Source: Acanthochromis polyacanthus
Taxonomy: Eukaryota; Chordata; Actinopteri; Pomacentridae
Length of the DNA stretch: 64,000 nucleotides
Reading direction: 5' to 3'
Assembly: GCF_021347895.1 (NCBI RefSeq)
Contig: NC_067136.1
Coordinates: forward strand, 5,517,066 to 5,581,065
Positions 15,791 to 28,035 of this stretch are shown piece after piece. Position numbers and translations under genes: made by a program. How positions within the stretch are numbered: position 1 is the first letter of the stretch; the number at the start of each line of letters is the position of its first letter. The notes beneath the pieces were generated by a model, which searched no databases, was not told where the DNA came from, and was given only the letters and a program-made list of their open reading frames with translations.

Positions 15791-16679
15791 GGTTCTGCTC
15801 AGGAACTGTGGAACCTCGTGTGTTTCCTGTTGGATCAGTGGTTGTCCTGGAGGTCTGAGGAGGCGGAGCCAGAGGGTGGTGTTTATATTAACACTAACAG
15901 CTGGAACTTTCTCTCCTCTGTCACTCTGTCGTCTCCATAGTAACAGCCGACAGGTCCCGCCCACCCTCCCCCCATGTGACCTCTGACCCCGCCCTGTGGC
16001 CACGGCAGCAGCTTCCTCTTCCTGTTGCCACCTTCCTGCCACTGTTCAGACAGGAAGTGATGTCGCTGTGCTGTCTCCTGACCTGCTGCTCCTCCAGGTG
16101 GGGTTTCCTACGTTTCCCATGATGCCGCTCTGCATTCCACACCGCACGCTTCATCTTTTCCTTCCTGCATTCTGTCACGACTCTGATGTGGAACCGTTTG
16201 TGTATCAAACTGTTCATCTAAGTTCTTCTCTAATAAACTCCATGAAAGGCCTCAAAGAACTCAGTTTGGTTCCATGAGAATCCGTCAGATGTTCTCCTCA
16301 GGTCCAGGATGGACTCTCATTAAACCTGAGCAGTAATGACAGAAATAACCCAGCTAGAACTAGACCATGATGAATGTTCTGACAGACCGGATGCAGGAGA
16401 ACATCCTGGTGCTTTAGATCTGGGACACAGAGTTCACCACCTCCAGCTTGATAGGAGTCCAGCAGAAGAACATCTGATCATGTGGTTCTTTTTGTCTGGA
16501 TGTGCAGCTCCTGATCCATACCTCTGGTTCTGTCTGATGGTCCAGAGTCTCCAAGTCTGACTGTCAGCGGATGTTGTTGTGGTTCTTTTCTAGATCAGTA
16601 CTTTAGTAAAGAACATCTGAACTTCTAAAAGTTCTCGTCCTCAGCAGAAACCAGGATTGTTCTCACGTTCTTTACCTAC
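15791..16679. other. Intergenic sequence with a possible polyadenylation region
   Basis: No exon is recognised. A splice-acceptor-like tract (gtcgtctccatag) precedes 15942, and an AATAAA lies at about 16231-16236, so this could be the last non-coding exon of an unrecognised gene. The 45-bp stretch at 15839-15882 (cctggaggtctgag and following) recurs at 18261-18304. Confidence 0.4.
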
Positions 16680-17527
16680 ATGTTCTCCTTGAACTTCTCT
16701 CGGTCACCAGATGTTCCAGCTTCACTTCATGGAAGAAGCCTCCAGGTTCTCCTGGGAGTAACACTGACTGAGGACCTGTGCTGGAGTGACCACGTTGCCA
16801 CAGCGGTGGGCAAGGCACAACAACGCCTCTATTACCTGAGGAAGCTGAGGAGCACTGGCATCCCCAGACCTTTGACGGTGAACTTTTACAACTGTGCCAT
16901 CAACAGTGTTCTGACATATGGGTTCTTAGTGTGGTTCTCCAGCTGCACCAAGGCTGACCAACAGGCTCTCCAGCGGGTGGTGAATACTGCTGGGAGAATT
17001 ATTGGAACTACTCTCCCTGAGATCAGCACCATCTTCTCCGTCCGCTGCTTGAGGAGAGTGCGCAACATCAGGCGGGACCAGCACCATCCTGCTCACCACC
17101 TTTTCCACCTGCTGCCTTCAGGGAGAAGGTACAGGTCCATACAGGCCAAAACTGCAAGACTGGCCAACAGTCTGTATCCACAGGCTGTGAGGCTACTCAA
17201 CTCTGCCCCTCTCTGCTCCCCCATTCTCACGGACAATAACCATATCCACCAATTATAAATCTGAACTGGTTTGCATAGTTGCAGAATGTCACTATTCACC
17301 ACTCCCCTCTCGTGATCCTTCTTCCCCAACGGTTATGTCTTTGTTGCACTGGGTTATTTACGGTATTTAGTATTTATTATTGTGGGGTTTTATTTTGTAC
17401 TGGGCTATTTATGAGATTTATTACTGTGAGGTCTTTTTTTGCACTTATCAACTCTGCTGTATGGATGCTCCGAGCATAATTTCGTTGTCCTTGTGACAAT
17501 GACAATAAATATCCGGATTCGGATTCG
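16680..17527 (+). mobile_element. 3' part of a Rex/CR1-type non-LTR retrotransposon
   Basis: A 192-codon open frame at 16680-17258 matches the end of a non-LTR reverse transcriptase polyprotein. Recognisable words are LQVLLGVTLTEDLCW, AQQRLYYLRKLRS, FYNCAINSVLTYG, ALQRVVNTAGRIIG and LLPSGRRYRSI. The 3' tail follows, ending gacaatgacaataaat and two to three copies of ATTCGG (17512-17527). The 5' part, with endonuclease and catalytic palm, is absent, as usual for 5'-truncated insertions. The open frame suggests moderate age. Clade assignment is from memory. Confidence 0.8.
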
Positions 17528-17596
17528 GCACAATGTTGGATGTCATCATCAGCGTGAAGACCAAGGAGGTGAGATCTCAAACGGGTCGGTGATGAA

Positions 17597-18093
17597 CCTT
17601 CTGGTCCAGAAGGTTCATGGTCCAGCAGGTTCATGGTCCAGAAGGTTCATGGTCCAGAAGGTTCATGGTCCAGGAGGTTCATGGTCCAGCAGGTTCATGG
17701 TCCAGGAGGTTCATGGTCCAGAAGGTTCATGGTCCAGCAGGTTCATGGTCCAGAAGGTTAATGGTCAGGCAGGTTCATGGTCCAGCAAGTTCATGGTCCA
17801 GCAGGTTCATGGTCAGGCAGGTTCATGGTTCAGGAGGTTCATGGTCCAGCAGGTTCATGGTCCAGGAGGTTCATGGTCCAGAAGGTTCATGGTCCAGGAG
17901 GTTCATGGTCCAGCAGGTTCATGGTCCAGAAGGTTCATGGTCCAGCAGGTTCATGGTCCAGCAGGTTCATGGTCCAGGAGGTTCATGGTTCAGGAGGTTC
18001 ATGGTCCAGCAGGTTCATGGTCCAGAAGGTTCATTGTCCAGCAGGTTCATGGTCCAGCAGGTTCATGGTCCAGCAGGTTCATTGTCCAGCAGG
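17597..18093. repeat. Minisatellite, 16-bp unit
   Basis: About 31 copies of (c/a/g)aggttcatggtccag. Three 16-bp units equal 16 codons and the unit has no stop in any forward frame, so all three forward frames are open (for example MVQQVHGPEGSW). It is not treated as a gene. Confidence 0.93.
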
Positions 18094-18754
18094 TCGTCCA
18101 GGGTTAGCTGCTACACCTGGTTCTGTCTGGACGGACTCATGGTCCAGCAGCAGTTCTGAGCTTTGTTCTTCTGATGCAGATGTTCTCAGTAATGCTCTGA
18201 CCCTCTAGAAAAACTCAAGTATGAACATTCCTTCACTGTCTCAAAACATAAATCAACAGTGGTTTTCCTGGAGGTCTGAGGGCCGGAGCCAGAGGGTGGT
18301 GTATAGTAATTTTTAAAACTGTTCAAATTGTTATATGTTGCTAAAAAACAAAAAATAAAAATAAAACAAAAAAAAAGTCATCATAATATGTCAATTAAAA
18401 AAGCCTATAGTATAGCATGTCGCTCTAAACATAGTTTAGTCTTTGGTCCACAAAACGTTGTTCTGTCTGAAGTCAGTGAGGACAACACAACAACAGTCCA
18501 AACGCTGGTTTCCAGAGGGTTAGACAAGTATTTATTTGAAAGAGTAAGTTTACAACAACAGAACATGTGAGGGGGTTAAAAGCAAATGGGTGTTAGTAAA
18601 ATAAAAATAAATCAATGGAACTAAAAGTGAACTTCACGTTGACATTGATGGACATTCCAACCAGGAACAAAGTAAAAGATCATCAATATGAAAAACCTCT
18701 TCCTGTTCACCTCTTAAACCCAAAAACACACCACAGTAGCACCCTAAACTAAAA
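18094..18754. other. Intergenic sequence without recognised gene
   Basis: This stretch contains the second copy of the 45-bp direct repeat (18261-18304) and an A-rich tract (18340-18380). Nothing else is supported. Confidence 0.5.
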
Positions 18755-18759
18755 CTACC

Positions 18760-19022
18760 AATGGGTTCCTGTTTTCCTTTCTGAACAGTTCAAAGGTCCC
18801 TCTCTATCTCCCCACACATCCACCAACCACTGGAACACAACTGCAAAGTTCTGCTGAAGCTCAGCTTCTCCCCAGAAGAAGTGCTGCCAGATGAAGGAGC
18901 CTTTTGAGAGGCAGCTGGCATCGTGATTGGACGGTACTTTGGTCTGATCCAATCCAGCTTCAGCTCCAGAGACGGCAGGCGGGACGAGTCAACGGAGGCC
19001 GAGTGGACGAAGGCATGAAGCT
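18760..19022 (-). other. Possible orphan exon, minus strand
   Basis: Read on the minus strand, an acceptor-like ggattgttctcag precedes 19022. One frame then stays open for about 75 codons, beginning LHAFVHSASVDSSRLP and containing KAPSSGSTSSGEKLSF; a second frame is open over 18755-18952. I do not recognise the protein in either frame, and no partner exon was found nearby. This could be a terminal exon, a pseudogene piece or chance. Confidence 0.2.
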
Positions 19023-21828
19023 GAGAACAATCCAGAAAACACCAGAGGAGGAGTGAGGGAATAAATCCATTTTAAAATGCTGCTACTTTGGCTCTGAACC
19101 TTTATCTAGCTGTGATTTGATTGGTTCTACGTCACCAATAAAACTCCTTTAACTTAACATCTGTAAACAAAAACGTATCAACAAAGTTTTCTGTCAGAGT
19201 TTGTGTTCTTCTAAGTTTAACTCCAAGATTTTAAATACTTTCATTTACTGCAAATGAATATCTGCTCCAAATGTCTCACTAATAATCAGTATCAGCCTAA
19301 AAACCCACAAACACCCCCCCTCTATACTGGACCACACTTAGTACAGTCCGGTTCCCCCGTCTATTAATCTGCTTGGACTCTTCCACTTCCTGTTTGTCAA
19401 AGTGGCCTTCTACCTGGACAGGTTTAGTTGGAGCTCATCAACAAACATTTTGGGTAACTGCACTTTAATCTGGATGGATGACACTGAATTAGTCTGTTTT
19501 AATGAGACTGAGTTCAGATGTGTAGCTCTGTCATTAAATAGGAAATTATTTCTCAGAATTCACAGAGAAAAGTCTAAATGTTTGCTAGGTTAGCGTCCCA
19601 CATGTTCTGTGGCTCAGCTAAAGCTAACTCTCTCCAACTTCTGGATCTCTGGAGCTGCTTGTTGTTCAAATATCTTCTAGAGGTGCTGAAGCTCAGAAAG
19701 TCTGAGATGTTTGTTCAGAATCAGCTCATTGTCAAGTCTGATCTGAACTGTCCTCTTTAGTTTGAACTTTCCCTAAACTTAGGAGTTAATGACAGAGCAG
19801 CACATCCAGACTCAGTCTCATTTATGTACAGATTAAACTTCAGTGTCATTCATTGATGTTAAAGTGCAGTTTTTCATGTTTGTTGCTCATGCTCCCGACC
19901 AAACCAGTCCAGGTGGAAGACGATGTGAAGAGAAGCTCCAGAGGATGAAGATCACACATTTACGTTGGAAATAAATGTCCTTTAATTAGACATTGTCATG
20001 TAAAAGTTGGATTTCCCTTTAATGATGTTCAGATCTTTATTTTGTTGATGTTGGTTCTAAATGTTTTCTGACACTCAGCCCCAAACATTAAAACCTTCTA
20101 CGGCTCACAAGCTGCAACAATTCACACATTATCAACCATCTTTGTGACTAAACTAAGATAAAAAGTGAAAAACTGTCTGATTCCTGCATCATGAATGTAA
20201 ATCTTTTTGTTTTTTATCACAGTAAACTGAATATATTTGAGTTTGACATTTTATAAACCAAAACAAGAAATGAATTAGTGGAGAAAACAATCAACAGATT
20301 AATGGACAAAGAAAATGTGTTTTCCAACATGACAGGATACATACAATTTAAATTCTATTTTATTTATAGAACACCAATTACAGGTCAAACTGTCTCAAGA
20401 CGCTTTATTTTTATATTTTTATATTTTTTGTCATATCTAAAATATGACAAAGTAAGAAATTTAAGAAACAGAGGGGGGAGGCTGCCACCCACCTCCCCTC
20501 CTACTCTCCACCCAGACTCCGCCTTGGCTCCACCCATGTGGTCACTTTATTAGGAACAGAAACTATGATGTCAAAGTGACGACGAGTTTACTTGTTTTTG
20601 TCTGATCTATAGTTCAGTGAGTTAAGGGTTAGCATATGGAGCTACAGGTTGTTGGTTCAAGACCAGACCCTTCTTAAATTTTTTGAAAATCCTGTCAAAG
20701 ACAAAAAAGAAAGCTGCCAGTGGTGGGTCTTGATCCTGCTACCTTCCACTTAGTAGTCTCTCTTCTTATCCCCCTGAGCTTCTCACTCAGATGCTAATGC
20801 TTCTTTTTTTTGTGCATTTATCATTGTTTTTTGTTGTTTTCGAGGTTTTTTTTCAACTTGAGTCTCGTCTTGACCGTTTTTCTCAGGAGGTTGGACTTCA
20901 GCCTTTGTGCTGGAGGGTTGAACCCTCAGTTCCAAGACTTTCCAAAGCCTCCACACCTCCCCAGTCCTCAGGACCTGAGCTTTCACACAGTCTGAGGGCT
21001 GAAATGTTCTAAGTTCCACAGTAGATCTCTGTTAGTTTGAACCTTCAGACAGTCCAAGGACTGATATCTTCTAAGTTCCTGAGTAGATCTCTGTTAGTTT
21101 GAACCTTCAGACAGTCTGAGGACTGAAGTTCTAAAAGTCTCTCAGTACTTCTGTGTTAGTTTGAACTTTGTGGTGAACAGAAGCCTTAAAACTTGTGACC
21201 ATGAGTCTTGATTTCACATTTAGACCATCCATCTGAGTTCTTCTCAGACCTTCACCTGTGGGTTCTTTAGAAATCCTGAACAAACTTTGATTCTCTTCAC
21301 TGAACAGTAAAGTTTGTGGAGATCAGAAGGTAACATTAGTTTGATCGATGCCTTCAACTACTAGTAGACTTTATCTGGAAAGCAGTTTTCTGAAATGAGT
21401 TCTTAGTAAATCTGTCCACAGTCAAACCAAGAACACAGAAAGAGGAAATGTTTGAAGAAACAACTTGATGTTTTCATTTCAGACTAGAAAACGCTTTAAG
21501 ACCTTTATCTGTTTTTGCTCTTTTTCATCGTTTTATCGTCTCTTCTGTTTAATTTGATCTTCTAAAGTCTAACTGGTGTCTTTTCAAATGTTTTGTCTTT
21601 AGTTTGATTCTTCTTAAATCTTTAGTTTTGCTCTTTTCTCACATTTTATTCTTTTCTAATTTCTGATTTGATTTTGAAATGTTTTGTCTTTTTAATGTTT
21701 AATTTTCTTTTTCAAATGTTTTATCAGTTTGTTTGAAAAATGTCCTTTTCTTTCCCAATGTTTAATTTTTAGATTAAATCTTTAAGGTTTTTCTTTTAAA
21801 TGTTTTACCACCTTTTAATGTTTAATTT
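19023..21828. other. Intergenic sequence, nearly featureless
   Basis: AT-rich, with no supported ORF. An imperfect repeat of about 60 bp (agtagatctctgttagtttgaa) occurs in about three copies at 20985-21160. Two tRNA-like halves face each other at 20610-20680 and 20715-20800. From 21500 to 21830 the sequence is dominated by TTTAATGTTTAATTTTC words, which continue after the LINE at 28.04 kb. This shows that the LINE was inserted into that tract. Confidence 0.6.
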
Positions 21829-23031
21829 TTTTTTCAAAAATATTTTTATTAACAATCAAGCATCACATCCTAATCAGTGTGTACATTTTACATTAACACC
21901 CCCACCGAAACAAAACAAAAAAAAAAACACAGCACATTTTCAACGTATACACAGAGCACAGCACAATCTTACATTGCAAAGTAAGATATCCAATTATTTA
22001 AACATTGTTACAAGATGCATACAGTGGGTAAAGTCATTCCGACAACATCGTTCCCCTTATCCACTAGCCATCTTTTCTCGGGTTAGGCAGAGCCCTCCAT
22101 AAAATAGTGCATATTCTTGGGCCTGCATAATCGAGGAAGGGAGTCCATATATGATAGAATTGTCCTATCATCCCCCTGGACCAATATGTCAAATATTCCA
22201 TAGGTAGCAAATCAAATACAATCTCGTGCCAGTCAGACCGTTGGTGGTTTATGTGAAATCCATTTCAATAACACACTTTTACGTGCAGCATAGGTTAAGA
22301 CTCTGAGCAATTTTTGATTGTGGATATCGTTAATTTGAGGATGAGGCCTTCCTAAGAGAAGGCATACTGGGTCCAATTGTAAAGTCCTACCAAATACCAG
22401 ATCTAGCTTTGTGATAATCTCTACCCAAAATCCTGAATATGTATACGTGACCATACTGAATGTATAAAAGTGCCGACATCTTCTCTACATTTGATACACA
22501 GAACAGACTTTTCAGGGTCCATCATATGTCGAGGCTGAGAAGTGATCTGAAGACGATGTAGCAGCCTAAACTGTAATTCTTTCGCTCTATTGCATACGGA
22601 TATTTTATTGGAATATTCCCATATACCTATCACTGTAGTTTCATCGATCTCAACCCCTAGATCTTGGGCCCACACTTGCAAGGTGGCTACATTTACTTTA
22701 CTGGATTTGTAGACGGCCTTGTAGCATTGTCCTAATATGCACCCCTTGCTGCGTATTGTCGAAAGTAATTCTTCAACTGGTGACATTTCTATGTTAAAGT
22801 TGGCTTTAGTTTGATTGTATATAAAGCTTCTAATTTGCAAGAATCTAAAGAAATGTGTTTGGGGTAGTTCGTATTTTCGTCTTAGTTGATCAAATGACAA
22901 CATTTTATCGCCTTCAAACAGATCTTTCAACACTTTAATACCTGCATCTTCCCACAGAGAAAAGCCAGCCTCTTCCATACCTGGAGGGAAGTCTGTATTT
23001 CTTTGTATTGGAGTGATTGGTGATATGGAAC

Positions 23032-23356
23032 TTGCTCTTTTTCCCCATTTCCTCACCATTTCTGTGCTTTCCCACCCCTCCCTCTTCTCCCATCCCTCCC
23101 CCTTGCCCTCTTCTGTCCCTCTCAACCCCCCCGGCCAGCAGGCAGATGGGTCCCCCCTATATAGAGCCGGGTTCTGCTCGAGGTTTCTTCCCTGTTAAAA
23201 GGGTGTTTTCCTGCCACTGTCTCCTTTGGGCTTGCTCTGGGGGTCAGGCATTTGGGTTCTGTAAAGCGTCTTGAGACGATTTGACTGTAATTGACGCTAT
23301 ATAAATAAAATTGAATTGAATTGAATTGAACTGAATTGAATTGAATTGAATTGAAT
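23032..23356 (+). mobile_element. L2-type LINE 3' end inserted in the L1-like element
   Basis: A plus-strand 3' end with the familiar fish L2 tail: ggtttcttccctgttaaaag, then agcgtcttgagacga, then tgacgctatataaataaaattg. It ends in a run of TTGAA units (23311-23355). The minus-strand L1 frame is interrupted here, so this insertion is younger than the L1 copy. The left border is approximate. Confidence 0.8.
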
Positions 23357-25241
23357 CAGATCCCAAACTTTGAGTGTGCATCCAATAATTATGTTGTCAT
23401 CTGGAATCTTCAATGCTTTCCGATCTCAGAAAAATGGGAGACTGGTTAGTGTTAGTGGTTTTCCCAAATTGAAAGATCCAATATCCAGCCACACAGAATC
23501 CGGATCATTTCGTATCCAATCAACCAAATATCGAAATTGAGAAGCAAGCTGATACAGCCTGACATTAGGGACTGCCAAACCTCCTTGGTCTGCTGGTGAT
23601 TGCAGTTTTAGCAATTTCAGTCGTGGTTTCTTACGATTCCAAATAAAATTCCTGCGCCAGCTATTTATTGTTTTGATAGTGCTGTTATTTAAAAGAATTG
23701 GGACCATTTGGAATTGGTACAGGAGCCTGGGCAGAATATTCATCTTGACCAGTGCGACCCTTCCAAGCATTGAGAGAGGGAGAGGTGTCCACCTTTCTAA
23801 ATCATATATGCTTAAGAAGGGGTTGAAAATTTGCTTTATACATCTTTTGAAGTATTGGGGTAATAAATATCCCAAGATAGGTAAAACCTTGGCTTGCCCA
23901 TTTGAATGGTGATACTCCAGGTGAGAGAACATGTTCAATAAAGGTTTTACAAACAGATGTTTGAACTTTTTATAAAAATCTACCTGAAGCCATCACCAGG
24001 TGCTTTCCCTGACTGCAGTGCCTGTATAGATTCAGAAATTTCCTCTGACATTATAGGCCTGTTTAGACTTTCTATTTGTCCACCGCTTGGTTTACAGAGT
24101 TATTTTAGAAAGAAAATCCTCCATTAGACCTGAGACCCCAGCTGGTTGTTCACTGGCATACAAACTTTCATAATACTTTACAAAAACCTTATGTATACTG
24201 TTCTTATCCTGTTTAAGTTGGCCAGTCATGTCCTTAATTGAGGAAATGAGTTGAGAATCAATCCGTTTTTTCACCAGATTTGCCAGATACTTGCTGGGTT
24301 TGTTCCCAAATTCGTATAATTTTTGCTTTGCTAATGTTATGTTTGTGCTTTTTGAGTTGATAATGAATTGAGTGCTGCTCTGGTAGCCAGCATTGTTTTT
24401 AGATGGGCCTCAGATGGATCCTGATTGGATTGGCTTTCACACTCATGTAACTGCAGCTCTCGTTTTCGTTGTTCTTCCTGATTCTTCTTTTTCCTACTCT
24501 TTTCATAAGCTATAATCAAACCCCTGGAGTATGCCTTACATGTCTCCCATAGAATGGAGGGAGATATCCCCTGTGTGTCGTTTATAGAATAGAATGATTG
24601 AAACTCTGTTTGACAGTAAGAGATGAAGTTGGGATCATTCAGAAGGTTTATATTAAATCTCCATCCCCTTGAGCGCTGCTGGATCTCTCCACACGAAAGC
24701 TTTAAGTCTACAGGAGCATGATCTGAGACTGTGGTGCTACCTATATCACAGGACTGAACGGAGAACAGCATTGTTTTAGGGATGAATATGTAGTCAATTC
24801 TGCAACTACTTTTATGAACCCCAGAGAAGAAGGTAAATTCTTTGTTGTTTGGGTTAAGCGCTCGCCATACGTCTACAAAATCTAGCTCTGTACATGTATC
24901 AGCTACTGTCCTGGCCCGTTTAGTAAGAGTTATGTTTTCTCCTGGTAATTTATCTATAGTCGGATCCAATATACAGTCGAAGTCTCCACCAACCACTGAT
25001 AGAGCACAATCCATTTCTGCCAACTCTGAGAAAGCCTTTGTACATCCCACCAGGTAATCCCCCTGATTTAGAAACAGATTTAATATTGAGATACTTTCAT
25101 TTTTAAGACGCCCCTTTATCAGAATGTATCGCCCCACATTATCCTTGGTATAAGATTCCAGTGTGAATGAGAGCCGATTATGGATAAGAATGCACACTCC
25201 TCTGCTGTTAGATGTAAATGATGAAAAAACACCTGTCCCAC

Positions 25242-26200
25242 CAGGGCCGGACTGGGAAAGAAATTCAGGCCGGGAGATTTCCAGTCAGTCAGGCCACTTC
25301 TGCCACAGCAAGGGTTGTGTCACGTGGGATAATGCACCAAAATGTTGTTTTTTTCCTTCCAAAAATATTCCTTTTACAGTTATGTTATAGCAATTACAAC
25401 ACTACTAAACAGACAGTAAGTCTATTAAACACAACCATAAGGACAGCTCCATACAGTCCAGTACTTTTCTCTTCTGTAATCTCTTCACTACCCTCACCAA
25501 GTTTTACAATGTTTTCCTTTTCCTATTATTTATATAACATGTGGAATTAAAAAAAGATATATTATTTTGTCAGCAAATCATTTAGATGTCAGCTGGTCAT
25601 AGCTAATAGTATATGCAAACACCAATGTTCATTTTATAACTGAAAATTGTAAGTCAACTGCCTATCCTACCTGAAGAGGGGGTCTCAAACGTTTTCAGGC
25701 TTCCTGCAACCACCTGACATGTGGAGCTTATTTGGGCCAGACATTTTTTATTATATTTTGGCCTTTGAAGTCTGATGATGCATTTGTGAGAAGAACTGAC
25801 CGTTTGTAAACTTAAGGGTGCTCCATAATCTTCTCTCCTTCCACTCTCTGGCCTCTCTCTCATATCACCGCTCTGCAGTGCATTATTCCCCGTTCTCGCT
25901 ATGAAGGGGCGGGCCATAAAGCAACTAACCAATCATGTCACGTTTCTTCTAAAAAATGTCACTTTGACCAATCCCTATCCTTCTGATTTAGAGCTCAGAG
26001 CACGTGCTTTGTGTGAGTGACAGGAGGGTGGGCGTGTACTCTGTAAGGCTTCTAGCTGCTGTCTCTGGCCTGTCTGCCAAAAAGCCGATCAACTTTTATT
26101 CATTGGCCTGCCAGTCCGTGGCTGGCCTGTCCAGGCAGGCCAATAAGGAGGCAGGCCACCGGGAAAAGTCCCGCCTCTCCCGATTGCCAGTCCGGGCCTG
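25242..26200. mobile_element. hAT-type element inserted in the LINE endonuclease
   Basis: A 959-bp element with ends CAGGGCCGGACTGG and CCAGTCCGGGCCTG, flanked by a perfect 8-bp duplication tgtcccac (25234-25241 and 26201-26208). Removing it and one duplicate restores the LINE endonuclease frame. No transposase frame is visible, so it is non-autonomous. CAGGG termini and an 8-bp duplication are hAT hallmarks. Confidence 0.92.
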
Positions 26201-27018
26201 TGTCCCACCCATTCTCGCTTCAATTTTTCATGTTCTTTATCTTTTAAATGTGTTTCCTGAAGCAGTGCAATATCAACCTCCTCCTTTTTGAGAAATGACA
26301 GAATTTTCTTCCTTTAACAGGATGATGTATACCCCTTATGTTCCATGTACAGATTTTTAGATTGGGATTATTCATATTGATAACTAAAACATACTACAGT
26401 GGCAAAGAGAGATTGCTGCCTTAAACCTGTATAAATATTACTATCCATATCCCAATTTGACTTGTATGCCATGCCCACTTATAAAAGAGAAGTACTGTTA
26501 CATGAACCCTAACAACCACACCCTGAACATAACTATATGCACATATTTACTACACAGATAACCATACCCAAAAAATAATTTTGAAATAAAGAAAAGAGTG
26601 AGAACCTCCACTTCAGAAGAGAGACCCCTTAAAAATAAGATCTACTAACCTTACTCTGGATGCGACTATGATGTACCAGAGAGCGCAAAATCAGGTGCAA
26701 CAAGATATTTACTCAGATCATTTTGTAACAAGTAATGATCCAACATACATGTCATTTCCCATCCCTCAAATGTAAATGGAATTATCAGGATAACCATAAA
26801 ACAGAGATATAAAAAGGGGGAGGGAGGGGAAAAACAAAAACTTAATTCCACACATTGAACTGTTAACATAAACAGTTGTGAAAATCAGCTACCGGTATAT
26901 CAAACAGAACCTTCAGTGACCTGGCCTATTTACTCCATCCTCTGTGGATACTGCAGCAGCATTAGTTTAGCTTTCTATACAGAACATTGGAGTCGGATCA
27001 GGTTTCAGCTACTCACGC

Positions 27019-27872
27019 TTAACCGTCAGTCGTGTTATCCTTTTCTCCCAGTTTGTTAATGAATGCCATTGCATTCTCCGGCTTGTTAAACGACTTTGTA
27101 GCGTTGTTTGTGGTGATCCTCAAGGTAGCTGGATAGCTCAGGCCGTAGCTGTGTATTCCCACTAACTGCAGCTTCTTCCTGGCCTCATCAAAAGCCCGAC
27201 GTTTTCTCTGAGTTCCACTGGAGAAGTCCTGGAAAAAGAAGATTCGGCTTCCCTCGAACTGGACCTTTTTCGCCCTTCTGGCTGCCTCAAGCACTCGAGC
27301 CCGGTCGCCAAAATTATGGAATCTCACAATCGTGACCCGCGGATCAGGTGGCCGGGATCCGGATCAGGGCCCGCCATTCGGTGCGCCCTCTCCAGCTTGA
27401 TTTTCCCAGCCTTGGGGGGGAGCGCCAGGACTTTGGGGATCCATGATTCCATGAAGTTCAGCACTGACGTGCCCTCCGAGGATTCTGGCAAGCCCACAAT
27501 TCTGAGGTTTTTTCGTCTTCTTCGATCCTCTTGATCATCCAGTCGTTCCTGCAGTGAGGCTACGTTTTTTTCCAGGTATGAAACACGCTGCTCCGTCTCG
27601 GCATTGGTGTGCTCTACTGCTGAAATGCGTTGCTCAGCCTCATCCACACGCTTGGATACATCTTGCAGCTCTTTCACTATATCTCCAATATTTTGAAGAA
27701 AGAAGTCAAACTTTTCCATCATCCCTGAGATGTTCTCAGTGATTGTAGTCATAGCTTTGGCCAAAGCAGGACCTAGCGTTTCAGTTTCCACCGCTTCCAC
27801 TTCATCTTGTATTTTGTCGGCTGTGCTAGCAAGAGCTAGCCGCTGGGACTTTTTAACGGGTTTAGTTGCCAT
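27019..27872 (-). pseudogene. L1-like ORF1 protein, frameshifted
   Basis: RNA-binding chaperone-type ORF1p. The start MATKPVKKSQRLALAS is at 27872. A coiled coil follows (heptads through DVSKRVDEAEQRISAV and QERLDDQEDRRRRKNL), then the RRM-like start LRIVGLPESSEG and ERAHRM. The frame breaks near 27360. The remainder, RFHNFGDRARVLEAAR to KPENAMAFINKLG, reads in another frame to 27019. Confidence 0.85.
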
Positions 27873-28035
27873 TTTATCGTTTGACTTACTCCAGTAATAC
27901 TCCAAGGACATCACATAAGTCTCCGCTAATGCTGACTACAAGCTTGGGCTGCATTAAATGTATAAAATCAGGATATTTGCACTGAAAGTGCGGGAGCTCA
28001 CGCGGAACGCTGCTACTCGGTCCGCATCACTGCAA

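Larger units (their letters stand above)
22233..26375 (-). pseudogene. L1-like ORF2 (endonuclease and reverse transcriptase), interrupted
   Basis: ORF2 starts MNNPNLKICTWNIRG at 26375, a typical APE endonuclease start. It continues to VDIALLQETHLKD and then meets the hAT insertion. The endonuclease resumes at about 25230 with SRGVCILIHNRL, VVGGDFDCILDP and VSDHAPVDLKL. The linker and RT start lie at 24092-24274 and about 23940-24010 (DFYKKFKHLF). The frame then jumps to post-catalytic RT sequence (PLSMLGRVALVKMNILPRLL, 23426-23938). The C-terminal region, at 22421-23030, contains DFPPGMEEAGFSLWED and CIKCREDVGTFIH. Several stops and the missing palm make it inactive. Confidence 0.85.
21829..28035 (-). 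mobile_element. L1-like LINE, near full-length but broken
   Basis: A minus-strand non-LTR retrotransposon. The 5' end is near 28035, ORF1 at about 27019-27872, ORF2 starts at 26375, and the 3' end is at the T-run at 21829-21838 (poly(A) on the minus strand). The same TTTAAT-rich host sequence lies on both sides. ORF1 has a frameshift near 27360. The ORF2 endonuclease is split by a hAT element (25242-26200). The reverse transcriptase palm with its catalytic Asp-Asp is deleted near 23938. The C-terminal part is split by an L2-type tail (about 23032-23356). The copy is therefore dead. L1/Tx1-like type is judged from the ORF1 coiled coil and the ORF2 layout. Confidence 0.9.

Noticed and set aside
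15770..16217. Two overlapping minus-strand ORFs near the end of the 24-bp array
   Set aside because: Arg-rich reading of CpG-rich sequence, begins or ends in the minisatellite, no splice partners.
17439..18208. Overlapping ORFs of Gln/His/Gly-rich repeats
   Set aside because: All three forward frames are open because of the 16-bp tandem unit; artefact.
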